In this document: positions 44,085-53,940 of the stretch, piece after piece | Position numbering within the stretch: the first letter of the stretch is position 1 | How the letters are laid out: every line of letters begins with the position of its first letter | Assembly: GCA_040752025.1 (NCBI GenBank) | Contig: JBFMFR010000004.1 | Location: 124,001 to 188,000, forward strand | Direction of reading: 5' to 3' | Length of the DNA stretch: 64,000 nucleotides | DNA from: JBFMFR01 sp040752025 | GTDB lineage: Bacteria > Chloroflexota > Anaerolineae > Anaerolineales > UBA4823 | The notes under the pieces: generated by a model | Told to the model about the DNA's origin: nothing | Database searches by the model: none | The model's input: only the letters and a program-made list of their open reading frames with translations | Translations under genes and position numbers: made by a program

Positions 44085-44100
44085 TACGGCTGTCAATCCT
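44085..44100 (-). promoter_or_regulatory. Scrap of a toxin-antitoxin promoter
   Basis: Sixteen bases, TACGGCTGTCAATCCT, are identical to 20378-20393, the -35 side of the RHH/PIN promoter with half of its operator. With the PIN fragment beside it, this is what remains after an internal deletion of a second cassette. Confidence 0.6.
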
Positions 44101-44135
44101 GTGAGCGTCAATTTCCAGAGAGATGTTCGATTGAA

Positions 44136-46670
44136 TTAGCGCATGATGACTGGCAAGAAAATCGAACAGGTCTCGAAGACCGTCACCGCTGAGCGGCTCG
44201 GGATGCCATTCACGAACACCGTAACCAGAACCGGGCCGGGGTGCAAGAAGGCCGGCGGGAGCGTGGTGACCGTGCTGTCCGAGAACGGGCTGCTGGAGTC
44301 TGCTAAGGCCCATCCAATCTGCCCGCTGTCGATGCGCCTCACTTGCACCTGGGGGATGTTGCTGGCCGAGTTGGTCGTCCCGCCGCCAGACGCTTCGCTG
44401 AATTTTCGCCCACGGAAGCCGCTGCCGGTCGTCTCCAAGGAGGCGCACATATTCAGCGGGAAGCTGTAATCATCCACTGTGGTCCGCCAGCTATTGAGAT
44501 ACCCCAGGCCTGGGTCGAAGATCTCACTGCTGTCCAGAGCGGCGGCAGTTGAGGAAGTCCCACCGCTGACCAATGCGTTCCCACTGGGCAGCAATGTCAG
44601 TGCGAAATAGAAGCGCTCTGTGGCAAGGTCTGCAAGGCTGCTCCAGGTCTCCGTAACAGGATCGTAAATCTCGGTCGCTTTGGTGATCCCACTGTTATCG
44701 TAACCGCCCACAACCAGCACGCGTCCATCGCCCAACACCAACGACTGGTGATAAGTCCTGGCGACGATCATGTCGCCGCTGTAACTCCACGCGTCCAGCA
44801 ACGGATCGTAGACCTCGGTCGACACAATCCGGCTGCTGCCCAGGTATCCGGACATCACCAACACCCGCCCGTCTGCCAGAAGCGCGGCGCTGTGGAACCT
44901 GCGGCCTGCGTTGAGGCTGTCCGCCAGGGACCAGGTTCCTGTCGCAGGATCGTAGATCTCAACGCTGTCCAGGCTCACGGAGCCATTCCAGCCGCCTGCC
45001 ACCAACACCCTTCCATCTTGCAACATCGTAGCCGTGTGCCAGGAACGCGCCGCATTCAGGCTCGCCGTATAGGTGAAAACCTCAGTCGCCGGATCGTAAA
45101 TCTCAGCCGTGCCCAGAATAGATCCGTTGGCTCCGCCCACGACCAGTACGCGCCCATCGGGGAGCAAGGTCGCCGTATGGTTCTCCCGAGGCGTGTTTAA
45201 GCTGTCCGTGTAGCTCCACGACCCGCTGCCGGGGTCGTAAAGCTCGGCGCTGTCCAGTGTAACGGCAGCGAATCCTTGCCCTCCTAACACCAATACGCGC
45301 CCATCCGCCAGGAGTGTGGCGCTGGGGCGGTACCTGCTTTCATTCATCACGCCCGTATCCGTGATCGAGGCCGGATTGAGACTGGCGATCTCGGCCGTGG
45401 TGGCAAAACCGGCGGAAGTTTTACCCGCTGCGATCAGCAGGCTCCCATCCAGCAGTTGGGTGACCGTGTGACCGGTGCGGCTGCGGTTCAAAGTCATCCC
45501 AACAGACCAGGCGCCGTCGCGCGGGTCGTACAATTCGGCGCTGCTCAGATATAAGCCCCCCGCCGCGACCAGCACCTCGCCGCTGGGCAATAAAGTAGCC
45601 GTATGAAAGGCTCTGGCGGCGTTCAGGCTGTCCGTGGTGCTCCAGGTGCCTGCCGCCGGGTCGTAGATTTCGCATTCGAGGGTTTGTGCATTCCCGGAAT
45701 CGAGACCCCCGGTGACCAACACACTGCCATCCGGCAGCAGCGTGGCGCTGTGCTGTCTTCGCGCCGCGTTTAGATTGCCGGTCGTAGGTGACCACGTTCC
45801 GGCTACCGGGTCGTAGATTTCCGAGCTGTCCAGGCTGCCCGCCGCGCCATGCCCGCCTGCCACCAAAACTTTGCCATTCGTCAGCACAGTCGCCGAGAGA
45901 TATTGCCTCCCGCTGCCCATATTCCCTGTGCTGCTCCACGTTCCTGCAACCGGATCATAGATCTCAGCGCTATCTTTATAAGCTCCGCCGCTGCCATAAC
46001 TGCCTGCCGCCAGTACTTTGCCATCTGACAGCAAAACTGCCGCGTGGGCGCGTCGCGTCGTGGTCATCGAGCCCGTCGAACTCCACGTTTCGCTCACCGG
46101 GTCGAAGATTTCCGCACTATCCAGCATCGCGATGCTCCCCTGCCCGCCAGTAACCAGCACCCGTCCATCTTCCAATAAAGTGGCAGTGTGCGTTGATCGG
46201 GCCTCTCCCAGGCTGTCGGTTTCGCTCCATACCCCGCTCAGCGGGTCATAGATCTCACACGAAGCCAGCTTGCCGGAGGCGTTTGCGCCTCCAGCTACCA
46301 GCACCCGCCCGTCCGCCAGCAGCGTAGCCGTGTGCTCACGGCGTTCCGTGTTGAGACTCCCGGTCACGCTCCAGTCGCCGGTCAATGGGTTGTACAGCTC
46401 CGCGTCGGTAAGGGGGCTCGCATCCGAGCCGCCTGCTACCAGCACCATCCCGTTCGTCAAGAGCGTCGCAGTATGCTGGCCCCGCGCCGTATTGAGATTC
46501 CCGGTATTGCTCCAGGTATTTGCCATCAGCAGGTTAGCCGCCTGGCTGGCTGCTCCCCCCAGGCCGCTATCCAGGGATTTCGCCAGGATCGGTTGTAAAG
46601 GCAGCACTGTTAGAATCGAAAGGATGAATACCATGCGAAAAAATCGCTTGAAAATCGACTGGATGGACAT
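44136..46670 (-). CDS. Secreted kelch-repeat protein with 14 repeats
   Basis: The 844-residue product has a signal peptide (RMVFILSILTVLPLQPILAK) and 14 kelch motifs of about 50 residues, each with the pattern H-T-A-T-L-L-x-D-G-R-V-L-V-x-G-G and a later E-I-Y-D-P...W. Fourteen motifs would make two seven-bladed beta-propellers. After them is a C-terminal domain of about 120 residues. AAGGAG precedes the ATG at 46670, which is preferred to 46742. It has no catalytic motif and probably binds sugars or proteins outside the cell. Confidence 0.85.
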   Translation of the reverse strand: MSIQSIFKRFFRMVFILSILTVLPLQPILAKSLDSGLGGAASQAANLLMANTWSNTGNLNTARGQHTATLLTNGMVLVAGGSDASPLTDAELYNPLTGDWSVTGSLNTERREHTATLLADGRVLVAGGANASGKLASCEIYDPLSGVWSETDSLGEARSTHTATLLEDGRVLVTGGQGSIAMLDSAEIFDPVSETWSSTGSMTTTRRAHAAVLLSDGKVLAAGSYGSGGAYKDSAEIYDPVAGTWSSTGNMGSGRQYLSATVLTNGKVLVAGGHGAAGSLDSSEIYDPVAGTWSPTTGNLNAARRQHSATLLPDGSVLVTGGLDSGNAQTLECEIYDPAAGTWSTTDSLNAARAFHTATLLPSGEVLVAAGGLYLSSAELYDPRDGAWSVGMTLNRSRTGHTVTQLLDGSLLIAAGKTSAGFATTAEIASLNPASITDTGVMNESRYRPSATLLADGRVLVLGGQGFAAVTLDSAELYDPGSGSWSYTDSLNTPRENHTATLLPDGRVLVVGGANGSILGTAEIYDPATEVFTYTASLNAARSWHTATMLQDGRVLVAGGWNGSVSLDSVEIYDPATGTWSLADSLNAGRRFHSAALLADGRVLVMSGYLGSSRIVSTEVYDPLLDAWSYSGDMIVARTYHQSLVLGDGRVLVVGGYDNSGITKATEIYDPVTETWSSLADLATERFYFALTLLPSGNALVSGGTSSTAAALDSSEIFDPGLGYLNSWRTTVDDYSFPLNMCASLETTGSGFRGRKFSEASGGGTTNSASNIPQVQVRRIDSGQIGWALADSSSPFSDSTVTTLPPAFLHPGPVLVTVFVNGIPSRSAVTVFETCSIFLPVIMR

Positions 46671-46817
46671 GAAAACTCCTTCTCTTTGATTTTGTGAAAT
46701 TTCCCGGTTTGCAAATCGAATAAATACTACCATAATTATCACATATACCCCTTGATTCTAATCACCATCTAATGAAAATGGCAATCGATCATTTCCCTAT
46801 AGCTGCACCCATTCAGC

Positions 46818-46845
46818 AAAACACTCCCGGGGGCGGGAGTGTTTT
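46818..46845 (-). terminator. Intrinsic terminator after the lipoprotein gene
   Basis: AAAACACTCCCG and CGGGAGTGTTTT form a perfect 12-bp stem with a four-base loop. It lies 45 bases after the stop of the lipoprotein gene on the minus strand, and the stem ends in TTTT. It separates that gene from the kelch gene. Confidence 0.8.
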
Positions 46846-46890
46846 AGTGGTCGAAAATGGAGAATCAGCATTCTGCACATCATTGACCAG

Positions 46891-47871
46891 CTATTCCTCT
46901 GCAAAAACATAATCAAAAGCCGCAACCAACCCAGGGAAACTGCCCGTACTGGCCGAGAGCCCAACCTGGCCGGCTGAGAAGGTATTATCGTAGCCTTTGT
47001 CTACAAAGATATCGTTGACAAACAAACTTAGCTCATTGCCGCGGCAGTGCCCGGCCACCTGGTTATAGGCCCCCGGACGGCCGTCGATGGCGGGTGAATT
47101 GAGCGAGGGATTCACAATCAGCGACATCTGCCCATTCCATACTTTGCCAATCCGGTAATAGCCATCGAAGGCGATTTCGAAGAAATAGTAATTGTTGATA
47201 TCCTGGAAACGACACACCACGCCATAATAGGAGGTCGGTTGTTCCTGCGCCAGGGCAACTTGCGCCATAACGACTCCGTCTCCCAGGTTGTAGCCCGAGG
47301 TCACCACAACCTGGGTATCAGGGTTGCCGACCGAGAGATAAAAATGGTCGTTGGCGTAGTACCACTGGTTGGGGCCAGCGGTCTGCACCGGCCAACCGCT
47401 GGTAGGGTCGTTAAAATTATCGGTAAAATTGGAGAAACCGGGCAAGGCCAGCGTGGTAGGAGTAACCACGCCCCCTTGGGCGCCGCCAACCGCAATACTG
47501 GTCTGCTGGACATAGATGGCGACCTGGGTGGCGATCATGTCAGGCGTTGGCGCGCTGGCGCCGGCGGCGACGGTTTGTTGGGCGGCCATAGCGGCCTGAG
47601 TAGCCGGCAGGTCAGGCCCCGCCGTGCTGCCCACGGCTGCGGCAGTCTCGGCGGCCTGGATGGTGGCCTGCTGCGCCGCAATGGTGGCCTGCGGGTCGCC
47701 TTTGTCCGCCAGCGCACTGGCAGTCTGCTGGACGCCCAGGGCCACCTGCGTTTGGCGCAGCTCATCTTCCCTGCCGCTGTCGAAGGTGGGCAGGCTGCAG
47801 CCTGCCAGCAGGAGCAGGCTCAGGAGGATCAGGGTCCAGCGTTGGGAAGTGTATTGCCTGGTTCGCATCAT
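46891..47871 (-). CDS. Lipoprotein with Ala/Gln-rich linker and LamG-like domain
   Basis: The 326-residue product has a lipoprotein signal (WTLILLSLLLLAGC, Cys25). Residues about 35-140 are a low-complexity Ala/Gln/Thr region with repeated Q-x-T-x-A units, likely a flexible or helical stalk. The C-terminal part (FTDNFNDPTSGWPVQTAG, YYGVVCRFQDINNYYFFEIA, VNDIFVDKGYDNTFSAGQVG) is a concanavalin-like domain often found in Chloroflexota surface proteins. Two adjacent ATGs are possible starts. It may bind carbohydrate at the cell surface. Confidence 0.8.
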   Translation of the reverse strand: MMRTRQYTSQRWTLILLSLLLLAGCSLPTFDSGREDELRQTQVALGVQQTASALADKGDPQATIAAQQATIQAAETAAAVGSTAGPDLPATQAAMAAQQTVAAGASAPTPDMIATQVAIYVQQTSIAVGGAQGGVVTPTTLALPGFSNFTDNFNDPTSGWPVQTAGPNQWYYANDHFYLSVGNPDTQVVVTSGYNLGDGVVMAQVALAQEQPTSYYGVVCRFQDINNYYFFEIAFDGYYRIGKVWNGQMSLIVNPSLNSPAIDGRPGAYNQVAGHCRGNELSLFVNDIFVDKGYDNTFSAGQVGLSASTGSFPGLVAAFDYVFAEE

Positions 47872-48230
47872 GGGCCTCCAAAGGGGAACATAGCGCGCAG
47901 TTCGAAAACTGCGGGAAAGACGACTTTTATTGTAACATCACCCCCATCATAGAATGCCGCTAAGACGCGCCCAATCGCCTGAACGTACAGAATTGTTAGC
48001 CAGGCAGTTCCCCGGCATTGATCGATGGATTGGAGGTAGCCCTTTCACCCCCGCCTCATGCGTGGTCTCCGTGAGCGTTTTCCCTTCGCCCTGTACACCG
48101 AATTAATTGGACGAAGTTGTCTCACTATTATAGCCACAAAGGGTGGAGCTATACACCGCTGAGGCTATCAACAGGAGGAAAAAGATGTCTTTCTTTAGTT
48201 TGGCGAAAACCTCATGATCAACACCCTATC
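47872..48230. other. Intergenic region with an orphan start site
   Basis: No full gene is seen. On the plus strand a perfect AGGAGG box at about 48173-48178 precedes an ATG at 48185, but the frame stops after ten codons (48185-48217), so this may be the front of a deleted gene. A CTCCGTGAG-like repeat lies near 48068. Confidence 0.4.
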
Positions 48231-50036
48231 CTAATGGCCCATCAACCAATCAAGGGAATTCAAAATAAAAGTATCATTATCGTAATAAAAACCACCCCAG
48301 GGAATCATGGGGAACAACACCACTCTCCCTTCTCCATAAAACATTTTGATTACCATCGGAAAAGGCCCTACTTTCTCTATACTATCTTGAATCTGATCTT
48401 CATCTTTATCAATCCAGGTGTCTTCATCAGTCCACAGAATAACAAACGTTTCATCGCTAACTTCTACAGCAACACTTGCATTGATAGTAAGTGAGGAGAC
48501 CCCTCTAAGAATTTCATCCGTTGAGTTTACTGGGATAATGAATCCCCAAGGTCCCCAATCCAAATGATCAGGAGATGCTATTGGAGAGCCAATAAGTTTG
48601 ATACCAAGAGGTTCGGTTATCAGAAATATTGAACCCACTTTTCCAGCCCCCACAATAAACAAACCGCCACCACTTCGAACGAAGTTTAATATAGTATCTG
48701 CTTCATTCTGGGTGTATAGACCGACATCACCATATAGTACTAGAACTCTGTAATCGACAAGATATTCTGGAAGTATTTCATCTTTGTCTCGCAATGGGTC
48801 AATTACATATTTTTCACTTACACCTCTAGCAAATAACCCAGCATAAGCAAACTCAGGGTTATCAGGATTGTTTATTTTTGCGCGCTCTAGATCGAAACTT
48901 ATATCATTGTGCAACTCGTCAAACAATATTCGTGGCTCAGAGGAGATATTCATCCGAGTTTTTGTAGGTGCTAAAGTAGAAATGACTGACGATGGAGCAA
49001 GTGTTGCTGTAAGCATTGGTTTTTGGGGTGTTGGAGATGCTTCAGCAAAAGCAGTTTTTCCTATAAACCCTGGTTTTATTCCAAACAATACTATACCTGA
49101 TGCTATAAGCCCCATAATTCCAAGAGTGCTTATCAATATAAAACGTACGTTTATCCTCTTCTTTATAGGAGTTATTCCAACTTCTACGGTTTTGGCGATC
49201 TTCTGTCGCGGGAATTCTTCTTGAGCAAGTTTCTCAAGGGCAGCGAAAAATTCAGACATCTTCTGATAGCGGTCGTCAGGATTCTTAGCCAGGGTCTTAT
49301 AAATCACCTTTTCCACCGTCTCAGGAAGGCCAGGCACAAGTTCTTGCAGTCTGGGCAGCGGTTCTGATACTTGTTTGAAGGCTACGGCCATTGGAGTATC
49401 AGCTTGGTATGGCCTTCGTCCAGTGATTAATTCAAAAAATACGATCCCTAAAGAGTAGATATCTGAGCGTTGGTCTATTTTCCCCCCCTTGCATTGCTCT
49501 GGAGACATATATTCTGGTGTGCCGATGCCAACGCCAGTGCCTGTCAAAGTATGCCCTTCACCGAGCATTTTTGCTATTCCAAAATCGGAAAGCATCGGTT
49601 CGCCTGACTGTGTCAAGAGAATATTAGCTGGCTTGATATCCCGATGGATCACCTGGTTTTGATGAGCGAACTCTAGAGCTTTTGCAATAGGAATAAGCAA
49701 CTTAGCAGCATCTGGATAATTCATAGGGCCGCTGATTCTCTGCTTCAGCGTTCCACCCGGAACATACGCCATTACGAGAAAGGCAATACCATCATGCTCA
49801 CCATAATCGTAAATTTGCACAATATTGGGGTGGGATAATTTGGCAAGAGATTTCGCTTCCAAGTCAAATCGCTGAGAGAATGAAGCATCCTGTTGAATAG
49901 ACGATGAGATGACTTTGACAGCCACAAACCGATCCAGACGAGGGTCATAGGCTTTATAGACGGCTGCCATGCCTCCTTCGCCGAGTTTTTCGATCAATTG
50001 ATATCGCCCAAGAGTCTGACCGACCAGGTTGAACAT
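48231..50036 (-). CDS. Transmembrane Ser/Thr protein kinase with extracytoplasmic GATase-like domain
   Basis: The 601-residue product has a complete Hanks-type kinase at the N-terminus: glycine loop KLGEGGMAAVYKAYD, Lys in VAVKVIS, VIHRDIKPANILL, SDFGIAKML and GTPEYMSPEQ. One membrane helix (FILISTLGIMGLIASGIVLF) follows at about residues 300-325. The external C-terminal part (residues about 370-601) contains VLVLYGDVGLY, FVRSGGGLFIVGAG and GEGRVVLFPMIPW, a pattern like DUF4350/ThuA-type glutamine-amidotransferase-fold domains that could sense a ligand. The ATG at 50036 follows GGAAGGG. The gene is AT-richer than the left part of the window. Confidence 0.87.
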   Translation of the reverse strand: MFNLVGQTLGRYQLIEKLGEGGMAAVYKAYDPRLDRFVAVKVISSSIQQDASFSQRFDLEAKSLAKLSHPNIVQIYDYGEHDGIAFLVMAYVPGGTLKQRISGPMNYPDAAKLLIPIAKALEFAHQNQVIHRDIKPANILLTQSGEPMLSDFGIAKMLGEGHTLTGTGVGIGTPEYMSPEQCKGGKIDQRSDIYSLGIVFFELITGRRPYQADTPMAVAFKQVSEPLPRLQELVPGLPETVEKVIYKTLAKNPDDRYQKMSEFFAALEKLAQEEFPRQKIAKTVEVGITPIKKRINVRFILISTLGIMGLIASGIVLFGIKPGFIGKTAFAEASPTPQKPMLTATLAPSSVISTLAPTKTRMNISSEPRILFDELHNDISFDLERAKINNPDNPEFAYAGLFARGVSEKYVIDPLRDKDEILPEYLVDYRVLVLYGDVGLYTQNEADTILNFVRSGGGLFIVGAGKVGSIFLITEPLGIKLIGSPIASPDHLDWGPWGFIIPVNSTDEILRGVSSLTINASVAVEVSDETFVILWTDEDTWIDKDEDQIQDSIEKVGPFPMVIKMFYGEGRVVLFPMIPWGGFYYDNDTFILNSLDWLMGH

Positions 50037-50164
50037 TTTTCCCTTCCTTATTCCCAATTAGTGAGCAATATTTTCAGGTTTACCTTTTCATCAACTATCA
50101 ACTCGATTTCGCCACACCGAAAAAGTGGTCGGTTTTGTGTCCTTTGCCCAGGTTGTTCGAGTTG

Positions 50165-50359
50165 CTATCGTTGCCGCTTCCGCTTCTTCTGCGGTAAAGC
50201 GGCCACCACAACTACGAGTATGGCAATTGGCCCGAGAAGTGCGCTGTATAGCTCAAACACCTGGCGCATTATGTCGGGAAAGAGAACAAATAAGACGATG
50301 CCAAGAATCGCAAGAATGACAAGGTTTCTAATGAAGTCTTTGATGAATTGCGTTTTCAA
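50165..50359 (-). CDS. Small membrane protein
   Basis: The 64-residue product has two helices (LVILAILGIVLFVLFPDIM and ALLGPIAILVVVVAALP) and a basic tail (QKKRKRQR). The start is a TTG at 50359 with AGGAG ten bases upstream, and it lies 12 bases after the stop of the large secreted protein on the same strand, so the two are probably co-transcribed. Function is unknown. Confidence 0.55.
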   Translation of the reverse strand: MKTQFIKDFIRNLVILAILGIVLFVLFPDIMRQVFELYSALLGPIAILVVVVAALPQKKRKRQR

Positions 50360-50371
50360 TCTGCTGGTCTC

Positions 50372-53300
50372 CTATGGCAATGTATAGATTATTGTAAGAT
50401 ATGGTTTATATAGGGAGTCTTCTCCAAGACCTACTAACACATCGTTTGAACTGGTTGGGGTGATATTATAGAGGTCGAGGTCGTTTAGTAGAGCAAGTTT
50501 TGTCAAACCATTTTTTACAATCCAGCCCAAAGCAGTGGAATTAAAGTTTACAGTCATCCATGCATTTGGAGATATGGGCGTAACCGCCCCTCCTGAAATA
50601 AATGAGAATCTGCTAAAGTCGCTTATCGACAGTGGTATTAGTGCCGTTGAGGGCACCATGTGAATTTTATTGTTGCCGTTCAAGAATTGTCCTGAATGCA
50701 GGTGAAGAGTTGCGCTGCTTATATTTGCGTTTGAGGGAATAATGGATGTATCGAAGAACAGAAAAACTCTTTCGACCAAATACGTAGAATTAGAACTGCT
50801 AAAGCCTGCCCCCACGGTGCCTACAGTCATATCTTGCCATCTCGCATTACCACTACTGGCATTTCTGCAAGTTAACCAATCTGAGCAATTGAGATTTAGA
50901 ACTTCTCCATCGGTGGTTTGCCCATAAATAGTTTTTTCAATTGAAGTGGGCTGTGCATTAAGAATAACCGGCAAGTAAATCTTGGGACATATAGAGGTAA
51001 ATGCCCATAGGTATGGAGATGGGTCTGATTCTCCAAAATTGTTAAACGCCGTTATGTAATATACATAAACTTCACTGCAAGTCAAACTAGTATCGAAGTA
51101 ATGATTTACATTAGCCGATATCGATGCTAGAAATTCAAAGTCACTTACTCCCAGCCTATATAGATTATAACCAGTTTCATTAGCTACATCATTCCACGAC
51201 AACAATAGACTCGTGTAGGTTGCCCCATCTTGGTGCAGATTCGTTGGCGTCGAAGGTGGCGTATTGCAAGATGGTGTTATGGCATCGGCAGTGTTACTAG
51301 CAATAGATTCATAACTACCGTGATAAGTCCGGACAATATAGGAGTAATTCGTATTCCCACTTAAGCCATTGTCCTGAAAACTTTGCACATTTGCTCCAAC
51401 TGTTCCTACATGAGAGCCATCTCGGTATATCCGGTAACCATCTTCATTACCGGAATTATCATTCCAGGTAAGGTTAATCTGATTGCAGGAAGCAGCTTGA
51501 GCCAAAAGATTTGTTGGGGCTGCGGGATAAACATAAAAAGTTCTGCTTAGGGTAAAATCGCTTTCCCCCCAATCATTCCGTGCTTTCACTTTCCATGTAT
51601 AAGCATATCCTGCCCATTGCGAGCCAATATCTTTGAAGTTTTCGCTCTGCCACCCAAAAACCATCACTGTTGCCGGGCCACCCCAGACTTCTCCGTAATA
51701 CTCATTACCGGTATCCGACCAGGACAAAGATATGTTTTCTCCCTCGTTAAAAAAACTTCCATTATAGGGGCTAATCAGGGTCGGTGTATCAGGCGGACTG
51801 CCAACCGGGGGGCAGTTTGATTGGTTATAGGCGATAAATGACGAGATCTGATTATCCATCGAGCTGCCATCGTCAAAATTATTGTCGCCTAGATGGTGGT
51901 CGCTGCTTGTGAAACAGTGGTTTGGCCCATTGTATCCTGGGTCCCGCCAGACACGCGCCGACCATCCCGGAAGGATTCGTATGGATGAGGTCGTATTATC
52001 AAGACCACTGCACATATCTCCGCCCCCGGCTCCAGTTATGCCACATGCGGCTCCGGAGTAATCTGAATTCTCGTATAACAAAGCCTTATAACTTGGATTG
52101 CGGTTATCAACCCAAACTGATGAGACCCACTCCCCACCGGGACCATTATCACTTAAATTCGAATCATCTCCAGTGAAAATGTTACAAGAACCATAGTAAT
52201 CATCGTGTTCACAGATAACCGCCAGTGCGTTTGCACCAACTTTTATCGAGGAGATCGAGTCGTTTGACAACCCGATTGAACCTGAATTGCGATAATCACC
52301 ATAATTTTTTACAACACAATCGCCTTTATAATCTGGCTCAACAAAAAGGGCAATTTGATCATTGTTCGGGTTGCAAGGGGCTGTCAGATTTTTGAAATAA
52401 CAAGCCTTGGTCACACCATAATTCGGATCACATCCGAAAGCGTCATTTGTGCAAGCAATGCTATTAGCAATACCGGTTTTAATTGTGTACTTGTTATCCG
52501 CTCCATATGCAACATCCGCTGTCCCGCTAAAACTGCAAGTCCCACCTTCATTTGCACACCATGAATATCCTGAGGGTAAATTGACAGTGCTGCTGCAAAT
52601 ATTACCGCCACCGCCAGTATTCGCGGATGTATAGGACACTTCCCCAATTGGTGTGTATTGACCGATCTCCGATGCAGGTACGTCTCTCTCGGTTTCTAAG
52701 TCATACATAGAAATACCAGATGTTGTTGGAAAAACAAAATGTAGATGGGTTCCTGTGCCATACCCACAATATGTGCTAAATGAGCCACCCGGATTATATA
52801 AATTCCCTATACTTGTGCCACGAGTAACTGCTTGACCGAATAGATCTCGATTAAACGATTGTTTGTCAATATGTCCATAGCCAGTTGTTCCATCAGCATT
52901 TGTCATCTTCAGCCATATTTGGTCGGGATCATCCGGACGATCACAAACCGTACCTAGAGTGCCATTTGCCGCAGCTAATACTGCTACATCACTCGTTGAT
53001 TTTGGCTGAAAATCGATTGCATTATTTGGTAACCCCCAATATCCTGTATGCCATCCTCCATTTTTCCACCAACTGTGTCCATAAGTCCATGGGAAATGGT
53101 ATTCCTCCACTGAAGTTGGGTAATTTTCCATAAACGAAAAATCTATGAAAGATCTAGTGACATCTTTCTTTACACTGTGGAATTCTGGCGAATTATAAAT
53201 GTATGCATTCCAACTGTTATCTTCTGACTTTTTCATTAGTAACTCAATTATTTCCTCAGTAGATAGGTTTTCCCAACCTGCCTCTACTACATAACTTGGC

Positions 53301-53590
53301 ACGATAACTGCTCTAGCCCAAAAACCATCGAATGACTCATCAAATGCAGTTAAAATATAATTATCACCAAAGCCGAGTGCCTCTACATTTCGCTGGATTT
53401 CTTTCCTAATTGCCACCTCATGACTAAGTGAAACGATTCCTTGCCAGCCCGAAAAATCCACATTGAGATAAGGATTATTATGTTGATAGATATAGGTCGA
53501 CGCCTGAAATGCTGAAGAAAATCCATTTGTTGAAAATAAAATTACCAAGCAAACAATGGGAATAAATAAGCGAGCAGTATTAGTTTTCAT
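50372..53590 (-). CDS. Large secreted M23-like (LasA/beta-lytic type) metallopeptidase with accessory domains
   Basis: The 1072-residue product has a signal peptide (LFIPIVCLVILFSTNGFSSA). Residues about 165-300 resemble beta-lytic M23 peptidases: His181 and Asp193 (HTGYWGLPNNAIDF) and His282-x-His284 (GTGTHLHFVF) as zinc and catalytic residues, with YGH240. Then come two beta/gamma-crystallin or I36-like segments (EPDYKGDCVVKNYGDY), two or three fibronectin-III domains, and a C-terminal DNRLRE/CBM-like sandwich. It may cut peptidoglycan of other bacteria or elastin-like protein. GGAGATCAAC precedes the ATG. Low GC content suggests foreign origin. Confidence 0.8.
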   Translation of the reverse strand: MKTNTARLFIPIVCLVILFSTNGFSSAFQASTYIYQHNNPYLNVDFSGWQGIVSLSHEVAIRKEIQRNVEALGFGDNYILTAFDESFDGFWARAVIVPSYVVEAGWENLSTEEIIELLMKKSEDNSWNAYIYNSPEFHSVKKDVTRSFIDFSFMENYPTSVEEYHFPWTYGHSWWKNGGWHTGYWGLPNNAIDFQPKSTSDVAVLAAANGTLGTVCDRPDDPDQIWLKMTNADGTTGYGHIDKQSFNRDLFGQAVTRGTSIGNLYNPGGSFSTYCGYGTGTHLHFVFPTTSGISMYDLETERDVPASEIGQYTPIGEVSYTSANTGGGGNICSSTVNLPSGYSWCANEGGTCSFSGTADVAYGADNKYTIKTGIANSIACTNDAFGCDPNYGVTKACYFKNLTAPCNPNNDQIALFVEPDYKGDCVVKNYGDYRNSGSIGLSNDSISSIKVGANALAVICEHDDYYGSCNIFTGDDSNLSDNGPGGEWVSSVWVDNRNPSYKALLYENSDYSGAACGITGAGGGDMCSGLDNTTSSIRILPGWSARVWRDPGYNGPNHCFTSSDHHLGDNNFDDGSSMDNQISSFIAYNQSNCPPVGSPPDTPTLISPYNGSFFNEGENISLSWSDTGNEYYGEVWGGPATVMVFGWQSENFKDIGSQWAGYAYTWKVKARNDWGESDFTLSRTFYVYPAAPTNLLAQAASCNQINLTWNDNSGNEDGYRIYRDGSHVGTVGANVQSFQDNGLSGNTNYSYIVRTYHGSYESIASNTADAITPSCNTPPSTPTNLHQDGATYTSLLLSWNDVANETGYNLYRLGVSDFEFLASISANVNHYFDTSLTCSEVYVYYITAFNNFGESDPSPYLWAFTSICPKIYLPVILNAQPTSIEKTIYGQTTDGEVLNLNCSDWLTCRNASSGNARWQDMTVGTVGAGFSSSNSTYLVERVFLFFDTSIIPSNANISSATLHLHSGQFLNGNNKIHMVPSTALIPLSISDFSRFSFISGGAVTPISPNAWMTVNFNSTALGWIVKNGLTKLALLNDLDLYNITPTSSNDVLVGLGEDSLYKPYLTIIYTLP

Positions 53591-53940
53591 TGTTGATCTC
53601 CAGCATATTGATTTTTCGTAAGAATCCGGCTACGTTGGCTTGTTTTGCTAAGAACTCCGCAAAAGAATCCACCTATTTTCAATTGTAAATCAATGATTTA
53701 AGGTAAGGGATCAAATTCGTCATTTGGTTGATCGCCTCCAATGCCCCAAATATGTCTATGTTACTTGTCTGAAGATACCAGCTCAAGAGACTTTCTCCCA
53801 GATGGACTAATGACGCATAACTAGTATACAGGTTATTGACAGCGGATTCAAGACTAAATTCGAAAATCTAAAAACCATCTCAATAGAGGAATCACCTGCG
53901 GATGTTGAGGGTTGACCTGCCCCCAAGAATCAATACAACT
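53591..53940. other. AT-rich intergenic region, no gene seen
   Basis: The stretch holds only very short frames on either strand. It contains the promoter region of the large secreted protein, but no convincing -35/-10 pair was fixed. Confidence 0.4.

Noticed and set aside
48117..48494. A 125-codon plus-strand frame
   Set aside because: Most of it lies opposite the end of the Ser/Thr kinase gene; no domain is visible.
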